From the NCBI GenBank assembly GCA_033060915.1, contig CM065386.1:2874501-2938500 (forward strand): DNA of 64,000 nucleotides, in the 5' to 3' direction. How positions within the stretch are numbered: the stretch's first letter is position 1; each line of letters begins with the position of its first letter. Both the position numbers and the translations under genes were made by a program. The notes under the pieces were generated by a model. It was not told the DNA's origin and searched no databases. It was given only the letters and a program-made list of their open reading frames with translations. Source of the stretch: Euryodendron excelsum. Taxonomy: Eukaryota; Streptophyta; Magnoliopsida; Ericales; Pentaphylacaceae. Positions 50,101 to 64,000 of this stretch are shown here, piece after piece.

Positions 50101-53100
50101 CAAAACAAAGAGGGACTGTGATGGTTAAATGACAACCTTACTCATGCTCCAATCACTGTCAGGAACATTCTCAAGTAACCCCGACCACATCTCAGGTGCA
50201 GAAAGATTGACAAAGTAATCAAAGCCCAATCCTCCTTGAGAAGTTGGCTCACATAGTCCCGGATAAAGGGTAGCCTGAACAATAAGCCAAGAAGAGATCA
50301 TAAATGGCCACAGAGAGAGGGAGAAAAGCAGTTTCAATATTTTCCTATTGACAAGGAGACATGTAGTATAAGATGAACACTACAAGAATAAACAACTAAA
50401 CTTGCATAATAGCAATTACAAACTATACCCATGAATTTCCCAAGGCCATATCAGGCAACAAACAGTGTGACTTAAAAGTTTTAGACAGAACTTGTCAAAC
50501 ATCTAATCCACAGAGTCACCGGTTGATTGTTGAGCTTTGGTGCTAGCATTGCCTTCTTGATAATTTCCCAGATACTCCTGACTATTCCCACCTTCGATTT
50601 ACTCTGCCATTAGGTAACTCTCAACCTAATTGGTCATTCTGTAAACAATAAATGCTGGCAGTATGCACACCTCATCAATTACATGATATCAAGCAGTTTT
50701 AACTGCTAAATACAATAGAAGCGAAAAGCTCTACTTCGCAAGATTATTCAACTTAGGAGAGTGTCAGCAAGGTCACAGAGGTTGTAAATATTCTGGTAAG
50801 GACTCATGTAACATCACAAACTAATTATTACTCTAGCATTATGTCACCATCCCAAACAAATTTTGAAATTACCCACACAGGAACTTTATAAGACTGCTGG
50901 AAGCATTCAAAAGAGTTAGTATAACATTCATCTTAGAACTAAAAGATAGAATCAAAAGGATGAGAAACAATACATCAATATTAGATTTGAAAATATAAAG
51001 TAATCATCCACTCAGCATTGATTTTAAAATGTCCAATGAAATTTGTTGGCCAAAAACTCATGTCAATATAGAAACATATCACATTTATTACAATGAAAAG
51101 CACATGATAAGAATTACTTACATCTTCAGCAATTGTTATTATATGAGGATGAAGCGCATGCAATATCTCATTTGCCAAAATGAGATATATCAAAGCATCC
51201 TTGTCAACATATTGGTTACAATACCTGCACCCAAAAAAATAATAAAAAAAGAGATGTAACTATTTTCAAACATATTTTTAACAAACCATGACCGTGAATA
51301 TCCAATGCCCACAAAAAACTTTATATGTTAAAAAAAATACGGTTCTATTTAACGTACAAAAGCCAGAGGAACATTGCATGCAACATACTATGTAAAAGTA
51401 GCTACATTTTCGTTGACAAAGTAGTTAAGCCATAGATGCCTTACTCTTCCATGTCACCAGTAAAAGAAGCAAAACCATTGTGTGTATAAATCATTGATGA
51501 GAGTGAATGGAACTGGAAACCATCAATACAATACTCCACCACCCACCTGCTCAAATATCATAATTTAAGAAGTGCACAATACAGACTTAACATATGATAT
51601 AGAGACAAACTCCAAAAGGAGTTCAAACAAAAAACCAACCAATAGCATAGAAACTAGAAAGTTAAAAAGGTGCAGCACAAGGTCAAAATAAATGACATAA
51701 TACACAAGTTCACCATTTGTAGAATGAAAGATAGCTGATGCTTCACATTTACCAATTCAAATTTGAGAGAAGAAAATGCAGCACATCCAGGTCTCCATAT
51801 TTGAACATTCTGGTACCCCAAAATTTGTGATGCCCTCGTTTACCTATTGATCCAGAAAAAGTTGGACACAGGATCTAAGCAGAGATGATCAATAGGAAAA
51901 AAATAAACAATAAATAGCACAGTTTGCAAGCCCAATAAACCACATCCAGTTACTCCAACAGTCCCAAACCATGAGCTGTAAAAATCACACTTTATGGCTA
52001 GGCTTTCAAGGCCACAAAAAATCCAGTAATTCTTTCCATTAGCATATACAGCTTTTTAAATGCCACAAAGGAAGTGGCAAGGACAACACTTACAAGTTTG
52101 GAGCAAGTAAATAAAGTTTTTTATAAGGTTAATTGTACTAAGGTTTTCCTTTTACCAATGAGACATTCAAATAAAGTATATAATATCAAAAGAGAAAATA
52201 TTATAGATGTAACGACAGTGGCAGCAAATCGGAAATCATATTGGACAATGGTACAAATCTCTAAGTCGGAGACACAAAATGAAAACCAGAATCCACCAAA
52301 AGTAATTTGATTTTCTCATGTATCCAAAAGTAATTTGATTTTCTCATTTTGATGCTACTAAGTCATCTATATAGCAAAGCTAAAGAAAACCTCATCCCAG
52401 CCACCTAGGCCCATAAATAAGTCTAATGTCTTCATGACCCAATAAATAAGTCCCGTATCTTCATGATACTAAAAGGAAAATAATGGATCAGAATAAATGA
52501 AGATCCTCCTAACACGACTACATGGGCATTAGACATATGACATTACCCATGCAAGCTGGCAAAAAAAATTGTAAAGAGACAAGATCATATGAACAAGTGA
52601 TAAGCTTTTCTATTATTTATGAGTTATAAAAAAAAAATTCAATGCACAAACAAATTTACCAGTATGGAAGTAGCAATCATTTGATCCATCAAAAAGTGAT
52701 AATCCAACCATCTCGTCTGCTGCCGAGTAGGAATGGACAATGTCTAACAAGACAAGCAGTCCCAGTCCTGCAAAATGAAAAGGGTAAGTAACCCACTGTG
52801 TAGAAACAATTGCAAATACTAACACACTCAGAGAAAAAAAATATTGAAGATGCAAAGTGAAGCCAAAAATAAAGGAGGGTTGACAAGGCAATAAATTGCA
52901 TCTGAGATAGTTGGTATATTTTCAGCTATCCCACCGACCTAAGTGTATATAAATTGCACCTTAGATATTTGTTATCTTTTCAGCTACAAATACAAACTCA
53001 GTAAACCTCAGACTATGCTCAAGCTGGCTCACACTCAATAGTAGCTCAAAATGCTTACTGAGTTTTTATTTTTTTTTGTAATATGCCAGCGACAACTCTG

Positions 53101-56100
53101 TCACATGACAGGTTCATTTTTCATTTGAATTTTCAATAGGTTAAATTGCCTTTTATCAGAAATGGGCTCAGCCCCAGGGCAGATCAGTGACCTGTAGAAA
53201 CTTGACATTCAACCTTCAATACCACAGTTCTTTAACAAAACTGCCTTGTTGATGTTTTTTCAAGATTTGAGGCGAGCCGAGTATCCTGTTTATTTTGCCA
53301 ATCATGAAATCTCAACATTTTTAAAAATGTATGCCATTGATTTCCAAATATTTCCACAGCTGAGAAACTGCATTATCAGCAGCCAAGCCCAGCCAATCAA
53401 AATAAAAGTAAATTTATTCAGCTTGATGTATGTGACAAGCATAAAAATATGCTTGAGCTAGTTTGGCACTTGTCTACAAAAGTGAGACAAACTCAAAACA
53501 AGCCAAACTTGTGCCAAGCTTGCGTAATCAGCTCACTCTTTCATCCCCATGCCTACTCGATTAGTAACATGAATGCACACATACTATTCCAGCCTTATGG
53601 AAACCAAGGATCAAAATTTCGTTTCGAGGAGTCATTTCGGTTGGCTCGGAAACGGAAACATTTCGCAAATGTTTCGGAATGTTTCGAAAACATTTCAAAA
53701 GTGACAAATATTAAAATAGTAATATAATCTTTTGTATAAAAATTGTACACCTTTTATAAAAAATTTAAATTCAGGTTAATACAACTTATTGTTTAGGTAT
53801 ATAGCATTGTGTTTTGGTGCATTTTTCTATACTTTAGTGTGTTTTGATTGTCATAATAGTGTTTCGTTATTCCACTAGTGTTTCGTTTCGGTCCCTTAGG
53901 AAACGGAAACGTTTCGGCCGTTTCGGTGGAAACAAAAGGAAATTTTGTTCCTTGATGGAAACCATAGCTTACTCATTGCAACCCCAACACATCATTGGGA
54001 AGCTACGCAAAATTGTACAGCATGCAAAAGAGTTTAAAACAGTTTCATGGCTCATTAAATTTCATGGAACCCACTAAAGGTCACAATGCAGCATACATTA
54101 TGTATGACAATAACAGATATCAAATAATGTCGTCACAACGTATCAATAGATGCATAGATAAAATAAATCAAACACTCGCAAAGTATGAAACAAGTCAAAA
54201 TTCCAATAACAACCATGAGCTTCATCAACCAGGCGCTTGAAGTCATCAGGTGTGCCATAACGGCTGCTAACAGCATATAAGTTGGTCACCTGCATTGTCA
54301 TTGTGGTAGTTGATCGTCTTCTTAGAAATGATAAAAGGAACACACCTAATTATAATTTTAACTCAAATGAAAAATGAAATTTCATGGCAGGGAAAGAAGA
54401 ATGTGATAATTTATCAACACTAGCAATATACACGATTATAGATCATCAAAATAGAAACATGAATACTTCCATACTTGATGCAACAGTATAGCTTAATGCA
54501 TTTAAATATATCCACGTGATATGATTCATTGGCATCTATCATGATGGTTTAGAAAGTGAAAGTGAACTAGAAGTAGCCACAGCAATGAAAAGTTCAGCAG
54601 CAATTCACTAGGTCAACTTCTTCCTAGTATTTTCCATTTTCAACACCAAAACTTATGTAAGTTTTTTCAATCAGTTCATGGATTCCCTCTCTGAATTTTT
54701 GTTTAATCAACATATATCTCCATTCAAAAGGAAGCTTTACATCAATAGAGAAAAAGGAATCTGTTGTTTAACACTGAATCACATCCAGTGTTATATATGA
54801 GAATAGAAAGAAAATAGAACTAACACTCCACTCACTCTATAGCCAATAGTGAAATAATCTTTGTGCTCAACAACTCCAATCAACTGAATCGCATTGTATC
54901 CTGCTTCTTTTACATGAGGGAGGACCTATAACAAAGGAAAGGAATAGAAATGGCTCAGAGACAAAATGTACATCAGAAGAGAAAGTAAGACCACATCATC
55001 AAATTGAAGAAACAGAAATATAAAGCAACAATAAGGAGTTACCTTCTCTGTAAAATCATTGAACGAGGCAATTTTTGGTTCCAATGCACTGATTCCAACA
55101 TGGCATTCATAAATACGCAACGATTTGGAAACTTTTGGATGCTCATGTTTCCATTTGTATGCACCTTCAGGAGGTGGTTCCCAGTGGACAGCAAAAGCTT
55201 CCTTTCCGTCTGCATCTGGATATAATCATCATAGGTAAGCAAAGAAAATATAAAGCAACATGTCAATATTAACAAAACAAGATGCAGACATAAAAAATAA
55301 ATCACCCTCAAGAAATCCTTCAGCGAGTCAACCAATGGAGCTCCTTTTTAAATTTAGTGCTATGGTTTCTGAGTACCCATAAACAGGATACATTCATGCA
55401 TTTAAATTATGTCATATTCAAGTGAGTTATTGCAAGCAAAGATCTAATGCCAAAAATATTGAGAATCAAAACCACTAAAGGTGAAGTGCATGGCAGGCAC
55501 AACTTCCACCAACATTGAAGCCAATTACAGTAATCTAAAAAGACAAGCACCTCCATAAAAGAATATTTTACCATAAGGCAACTGATGGTAACACAACCAG
55601 TCAAATGCAAAAGGGAATAATAGACTACGAACTATTGCTAGAATGAAGTGGTAGCATACTATGTAATTAGAAACCAATGGTTAAGGCAGAGGTTAAGCAC
55701 TACGTATTCTCTATTGTTATATTCATTTCTTTTGTGTTATATATATAGATATATATATATCCTTCTCGCTTCTTGGAAATTGGTTGGACACCCCCACACC
55801 CTTCTTTCCCAACCCAAACAACAAAGAACAGAAAAGCTGAGAACAAACAGCCCCAAAAGAAAATGTCTTACAGAAAAAATAAAATGATGAAGCAACTGAT
55901 GATTTCCACCAGGCAAAGTTGGGTTACCAGGAAGTACATAAGTAGCCCAAGCAGGAACGCGTTCCAAAGGCCCATCAGGAGTGTTAAAATACACTCTATA
56001 TTTGCTTCCATGAGGGATACCAGGTGTATATTTTTTTAACCACGCTTTCCTTCCTTTACGAGTCTCTAACCAGTATGCAAGAGGAGGCTTCTTAGCACGA

Positions 56101-58023
56101 AATTTCTCTTTTGATACAGGATCATTTACGATATTGAAAATATCATATTCTTTTCCATTATCAATCACATCATATCGAGGTAAGTTGCTGGGTGGATCAT
56201 CTTTATGCTGTTCTTTCCATGCCTTATACCTCGTCTCAGCGTCAGGTATTTCTTCCAATTCTTCTTCTGTTTGAGGTCCATTAGGGCCAAATATTTGCTC
56301 ATATAACTTAGCTACAATTTCATAACGCGATTTTATATACCGGTCCTCCCCAGGTTCCCAGTAGTCATCATTTGCTTTCTTGAAGAGTTCTTCAATAGTA
56401 ACACCACTGTCACCTTTATCATAATCATCCACATAGTTATACTGCTGAAAATAGAGTTCATCTGGTTTTTCTCCCTCCCTCAATTTATCTTCTAGAATGA
56501 TAAACCAGTACCCATAATCATCATGCCCAAAATGACCCTCTCTTGCAGAATTTTCTGTTGGGGACCAATCATTAAAGTCACCCACCAGTGAACAATATCG
56601 AGCACCTGCATTCAACAAGTCAAACATACACATGTAATACACGGAATTCAAAAGGAATATGTAATTGGAAATTGGCTTTTGATGACAATAGTTGTGCTGA
56701 TTGCATCAAGTCCTCGTCATGGTTTAAGTATCAGGAGTCATGAAAAATAATTCAAAAAAATCTGATAGAAACCAGGAACAAGAAAAGAATCTGGCCTTAC
56801 AAACAAAAATAGGGAAATTTGCAAAACCTGCTAAAATTAGCCATTTTATCTTTTAAAAATTCAGCTATGAAGTTGTCCATTCAACAAAAATCAGTGAAAT
56901 CCTGTCAGATAGTTGAAACTCGTGGAAAATTTTGGGCTGTTTAAAGTTTCTGCAATTTTGCCAACAGGGTCAAAACTGTAACCCAAAAAAAACACAAACA
57001 CAAACACACGCATACAAATTTAACTTTAGCATACAAAAAAGAAAGAATTAATCAATATTAATGGGTTATACCAAACCTGGAGCCCACTCCATGAAATCCA
57101 CCCTGTGCTGCAAATTGCGGTGCATGCCTAATATTTCAAATCTGGAAATAGTATAACAGTAGAAAACAAAATCATTCTCACCAGAAATAAAATCATTGTA
57201 TCAGGCAATTTCATTTTCTATTAGACAATTTGACAAACAAACCATAGACATTCTCCAAATTTGCCCCTAGTGATCGCTTCTAAGAAATTAGTAAACTTGA
57301 AGCATGAGAACAAGTCAAACACCATACTTCAATCCAAATGTGGAAAAAACAAAACAGAGAAGAAGGAAGGGTCGGGGGAAGAATTCAGTAAAACTAACCC
57401 AGAAGCTATCTCCTTGAGATTCATGTAGCGTTTGAAAATTTCATCTTTCAGATCCTTCACTGATTTATATCTGTAAGAACAGTTCAAAACATCATCTTCC
57501 AACACTCCTTACGGGTTATACAAAATTACGCAACGAATACAGGCTAAATTATAACTTCTTGGTCACTAATACTCTGTTAATTTCCAAAGGTAAAAATTAC
57601 AAAAGATAAAAGAAAGAAAAGGAAACGAAAGAATAAAAAACAAGAAGACGAAGAAACGAAAATTCAGCTGAACCAAGCCAAAGGGGTTCAGGGAAGAGTA
57701 TGTTTTAGTTCTATATTTGACAACCTTTCCCGTAGGAACTGAGCGAAGGGTTTATGGGAAATGTCGAGTTTTGTGAGGAAGCCAACTGGGTCCATCCCTT
57801 TCTCGACGTCGGGTTGGCTTTTCTTGTTCTTCGATTGTCGCTGTCGCTGTCGCTGTTGTTGCTGTTGTGGTTGAGGTTGGTCGGTGGCCGAACATCTCCA
57901 TTTCGTATTGGGAAAGACGACTCGCTGTTGAGTTTTACAGTTCTTGTTCGATCGAAGATTGAAAGAAGAATCATTCAAAGGTAAAGAAAAAGAAATTCCA
58001 ACTGGGAGTGTTGACGAACTCAT
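44166..58023 (-). CDS. BE1: 1,4-alpha-glucan-branching enzyme-like protein BE1/EMB2729 (plastid), probably catalytically altered
   Basis: Twenty-one exons give 905 residues: 58023-57725, 57470-57399, 57141-57077, 56605-55928, 55215-55043, 54925-54836, 54289-54214, 52767-52660, 51843-51753, 51546-51445, 51224-51122, 50274-50137, 50012-49941, 49833-49729, 49168-49091, 49020-48913, 48494-48414, 47899-47795, 45367-45282, 45159-45105 and 44198-44166. The first 50 or so residues are rich in Ser and Asn, poor in acid, and fit a plastid transit peptide. A CBM48-like domain ([20 protein letters not shown]) is split by a charged insert of about 170 residues typical of this clade. A GH13 barrel (about 430-760) and a C-terminal beta domain ending RLTRILRI-type follow. 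The conserved GH13 regions read DIVHSY (D493), GFQFHS (562 Gln, 564 His), IAED (E618) and AESHNQ (N688). The usual Arg, nucleophile Asp and third Asp are thus replaced. The Arabidopsis homologue is needed for embryo development. The ATG at 58023 is the first in frame. Confidence 0.95.
46210..46480. repeat. Purine-rich (GA/GAGA) low-complexity tract in BE1 intron
   Basis: The plus strand is almost all A and G, with repeated AGAGAGAGGAGA and GAAGATAGA blocks. It lies in the large intron between exons 47795-47899 and 45282-45367. It is not coding; the complementary frames are Ser/Leu/Phe runs. Confidence 0.65.
53605..53954. mobile_element. hAT-type MITE in BE1 intron, 350 bp
   Basis: Flanked by perfect 8-base repeats ATGGAAAC at 53597-53604 and 53955-53962. 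The left end CAAGGATCAAAATTTCGTTT and the right end in reverse, CAAGGAACAAAATTTCCTTT, are inverted repeats. Subterminal regions are full of GTTTCG/GGAAACG repeats, for example CGGAAACGTTTCGGCCGTTTCGG. No coding. It lies in the intron between exons 54214-54289 and 52660-52767. Confidence 0.87.
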
Positions 58024-59300
58024 TGCAGTAGCTGCAGAGCAGCTGAGGGCTTTTTTGCCGGTTTGAGTCTTTGAGATAAGAGGCGGGCACTGCTGCACTA
58101 TTTTAAAGTGCAACTCTTGAGTGACTCGTTAAACACTGACGCCTCCCGCATATGATTTTGTTCTACTATAACGGCCTGTTTGGAACTTGAGGAAGAAAAG
58201 GAAATAAAAGGGAAAGGAAAATTGGAGGAATTTTTTTTTTTCTTTGAATTTTCTTTTCCTTTTCTTCATCGCCTGTTTAGAATTTTAGAAAATTTTTTCT
58301 CTTTCCCTATTTAATTCTACCTACGAGGCAAAGAGAAGGGAAAAGGAGAAAAAATAACTTTATATCTGGACTTTTCTTTCCTTCTACTTTTCTTTTATTT
58401 TTTTTCAAAACAAAACAAGAAATGGAAAATAAATTTCATTCTTTTCCTTTTTACTTTCCCTTCTCTTCCCCAAGTTCCTTGTTAAGCTAGAAATCAAAAA
58501 GAGGAATTAAGAAAAATAATTATCTTTCCTTTTTTTCCTCAAGTTCCAAACAAAATATAAATCCATTAGCAAGCAGTAAAATTTTTTAAAAAATTAGTAC
58601 TCCTTTCTACCAAAAAAAAAAAAATTTAGTAGTACTCAGTAATTTTAAGCCCTACATCGGTTATAATTTTTTATCTTTTATTTATTTGATAGATCATTTA
58701 CATTACAACTTAAAAATAATTGGCACTAAACCAAAAATATGAGGAGAATGATTAACCCAAGTAGTAGTAGTGCCCCACCCATGATTGAGGTTATGGATTT
58801 AACTCACCTTCCTCCCTCAAAATTTTAACCCTCTAATGTACCAAAAAACAAAAAAAAAAAAAATTACTAAAAACCTATCCTCTCTTAGATGTTGTGGTTC
58901 CACTTCCACCTCAAGATACTCCATTAAGGGCATTGTTTGGTGCAATGGTAAAAAATCAAATTGCCAAATAAACTAATGCAAAAAAATGTCCAAGTTCTCT
59001 CTAGTCCTACTCCTTTCCGTCTCATTGATTAGTAGACCAATATTCTTGCACTTGAAGCTAAGTGCAAGTGCAAGACCAGGGAGTCTAGACAGAATTTCCA
59101 AATTTCCAAACACTCCACCAGAAGAACTATGGCTATTCATTTGCTATATGAAATTTACTCAACATAATTCAGTCTCTACTTGGCTTGATAATGACAAGAC
59201 GCGTATGCTTTGCCATGACCAATCGATTAAAATTACATAGAGTGTGCTGTCAAATTGTCAAAGCAAGAGGTGGATACAATATAAGGATACACAAAGATTA
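58024..59300. other. Intergenic between BE1-like start and PLPBP stop
   Basis: The bases just upstream of 58023 are the BE1-like promoter and leader. A long purine/pyrimidine fold-back element lies at 58178-58552. The right end is the 3' UTR of the PLPBP-like gene. No gene is supported. Confidence 0.6.
58178..58552. mobile_element. Fold-back element with long purine/pyrimidine arms
   Basis: The left arm GTTTGGAACTTGAGGAAGAA pairs with the right arm, whose reverse complement is GTTTGGAACTTGAGGAAAAA. Both continue in AAAGGAAA-type blocks. The plus strand is purine-rich on the left and pyrimidine-rich in the centre and right. An internal GCCTGTTTAGAATTTT copy near 58271 suggests a second, nested unit. 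It lies about 150-530 bases upstream of the BE1-like start, in its promoter region. Confidence 0.7.
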
Positions 59301-62445
<3,145 letters not shown>

Positions 62446-64000
62446 TCTTTGATTTTTCTCTCTCTGTACTAGCGAGCCTCTGATTCCCACTCGCATCAAT
62501 ATTTTCAAGGTTGTTATGGTTAATACAGGTAGAAAACGTGAGGTTGGTAGTTAATGTGATTTTGAAGCCCTTAGCAATTTTAATAAGAAAAAAACGATGG
62601 AAAATGTATTTTTTTCAAAATTTTTTACTAGGATGATTTGGTGATAAAATTTTGTAATTATGAGCTATTATAATAGTTATTTTGCTTAAAAAAAATACTA
62701 TTTTTGTAAAAAAATTTATCGCAATGACCCTTTTTTGTGTTTTGTTTTAAAGTAAACTCTCTCTCGTTCAGTCATATTATTCTGTATATAAATTAAAATT
62801 AATAACAACACTCCTTAAATTATGACTCAGTATCACTAAACTCCTAAACTTTAAAATGTAATACACGGACTTTTTAAACTGTCAATTTGTATCTATCAAC
62901 ACTTTCTATAACCAATCTGTTAAAAGAATAGATAGAAAATTATCATATGACTTGTACATATTTATAAAAGTATGATTTTATACCTAAATTATTATTTTAT
63001 TTTTATAATAATTATCTAATAACTGAAACGCCCTTAAATTTATATGTCATTCCATATGTTATTTTAATCATAAGACAGTTATTATAATAAGAGAAAATTA
63101 AATTAGGTATAAAACTATACTTTTATGAACAAATGCAAGTTATATTATAATTTTCATTTATTTTCTTAATGGATTGCAAATAGAATGTGTTAACTAATAC
63201 AAATTAATAGTTTTGAATATTAATATGTCACATTTTAGAGTTTAGGAAAACTTATTGATACTGAGTCAGAATTTAAGTATTATTGTAAATAACTCATAAA
63301 TTATGCACAAATTTTTTGATTGCATACCATTAACTCTTTTATTTTAAAGTGAAATGGTTTCATTCCACAACATCATTCGGCGTAAATTTTTCAAATTAAA
63401 AATTACACAAAATGATGAACTTTTTGCAAATATGGAATAAAGCGATAGGCCCTTTTGTTTTTTTAATGTATTAATGTAAAAAAATTGGCATCATTTCGTA
63501 TGATAATTTTGTATATAAAGTCGGGTTAGGTCGCACTACCCTTTGAACGATATTCTCTTTGCTTATTTGACTTGGTCTACTCAATGTTTTAGGACTGATC
63601 TTCAGATAATCTGAATGCACAAAATTAAGGAAGAAATTAATTTCTTTTCCCCTGCATTCTGTTTGGGTTAGTATGGCATCCCTCTTGTTTGGGTTAGCTT
63701 TTTTTTCAACCGTTAATTAATTGTAATTTAACAAGAGAGTTGCAGCTACCATATTAGCCAAAGTTGACTAGGACATCAGATCATCATCAAATGGAAGTGA
63801 ATCTATTTATTTCATCCATGGTTTCAATACCAACATTACATCTTCATCCAAGCAAAAGTTTGGGGAAAGAAAATAGTATGCTACGATCGAATAAAAATCA
63901 AAGCAATTACAAAAACTAGCTTGTCTTCTATCACCAGTGTTCGGTGTGGTTCTGCGTGTTTGTTCGGCTAGACCAAGAGCTGGATTAGTTCGAAGTTGCA
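62446..64000. other. Gene-free right end with one MITE and an uncertain edge frame
   Basis: Upstream of the PLPBP start lies its promoter, then AT-rich sequence with a fold-back MITE (62810-63284). At the very edge the minus strand is open from 64000 to a TAA at 63807-63809, about 64 codons without a stop. It contains no recognised motif, and another minus frame is partly open too. It could be the 3' end of a gene lying mostly outside the window, but this is weak. Confidence 0.45.
62810..63284. mobile_element. Fold-back MITE of about 475 bp
   Basis: The left arm CACTCCTTAAATTATGACTC then AGTATCACTAAACTCC pairs with the right arm, whose reverse complement is AATACTTAAATTCTGACTC then AGTATCAATAAGTTTTCC. 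The arms run about 50 bases with scattered mismatches; the second step (CCTAAACTTTAAAATGT versus CCTAAACTCTAAAATGT) is especially close. No coding. Confidence 0.75.

Noticed and set aside
53246..54240. Overlapping plus-strand frames in the BE1 intron
   Set aside because: They span the MITE at 53605-53954 and its flanks and contain GTTTCG repeat-derived sequence only.

Overview
This is a nuclear window from a flowering plant, most likely a eudicot. The genes are split by AT-rich introns with GT/AG borders, the intergenic DNA is full of small DNA transposons and microsatellites, and every recognised protein belongs to a plant family. The species cannot be named from the sequence. Exon models were built by hand from reading frames, splice sites and remembered family sequences. 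Where exon lengths are given they sum to intact reading frames.

Layout, left to right: (1) 2464-12010, plus strand: a dead copy of the condensin subunit CAP-H. It has four in-frame stops, a 1-base frameshift, a probable second frameshift near its end, and a 2.1 kb solo LTR at or inside an exon. That LTR carries a nested hAT-type element. (2) 15112-15690, plus: a single-exon DUF4408/DUF761 protein. (3) 20601-22145, plus, three exons: a Golgi GT61 glycosyltransferase. (4) 23498-28745, minus, four exons: RTL2, an RNase III with two dsRNA-binding domains. (5) 31329-41947, minus, nine exons: CNOT9/RCD1 of the CCR4-NOT complex, with decayed tandem copies of exon 2 in intron 1. (6) 44166-58023, minus, 21 exons: the plastid branching-enzyme-like protein BE1/EMB2729, which lacks key GH13 catalytic residues. 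(7) 59301-62445, minus, seven exons: a pyridoxal-phosphate homeostasis protein (PLPBP/YggS family). The last 1.5 kb holds a fold-back element and no gene that can be supported.

The genes do not form a pathway; they are independent housekeeping loci acting in RNA processing, mRNA decay, plastid carbohydrate or embryo function, cofactor buffering and cell-wall glycosylation. From memory, RTL2, BE1/EMB2729 and an RCD1-like gene also lie near each other on Arabidopsis chromosome 3, so part of the block may be ancestral. No undescribed multi-gene system was seen. The strongest unusual signals are the substituted active site of the branching-enzyme homologue, the exon-2 relics in CNOT9, and the layered death of CAP-H.
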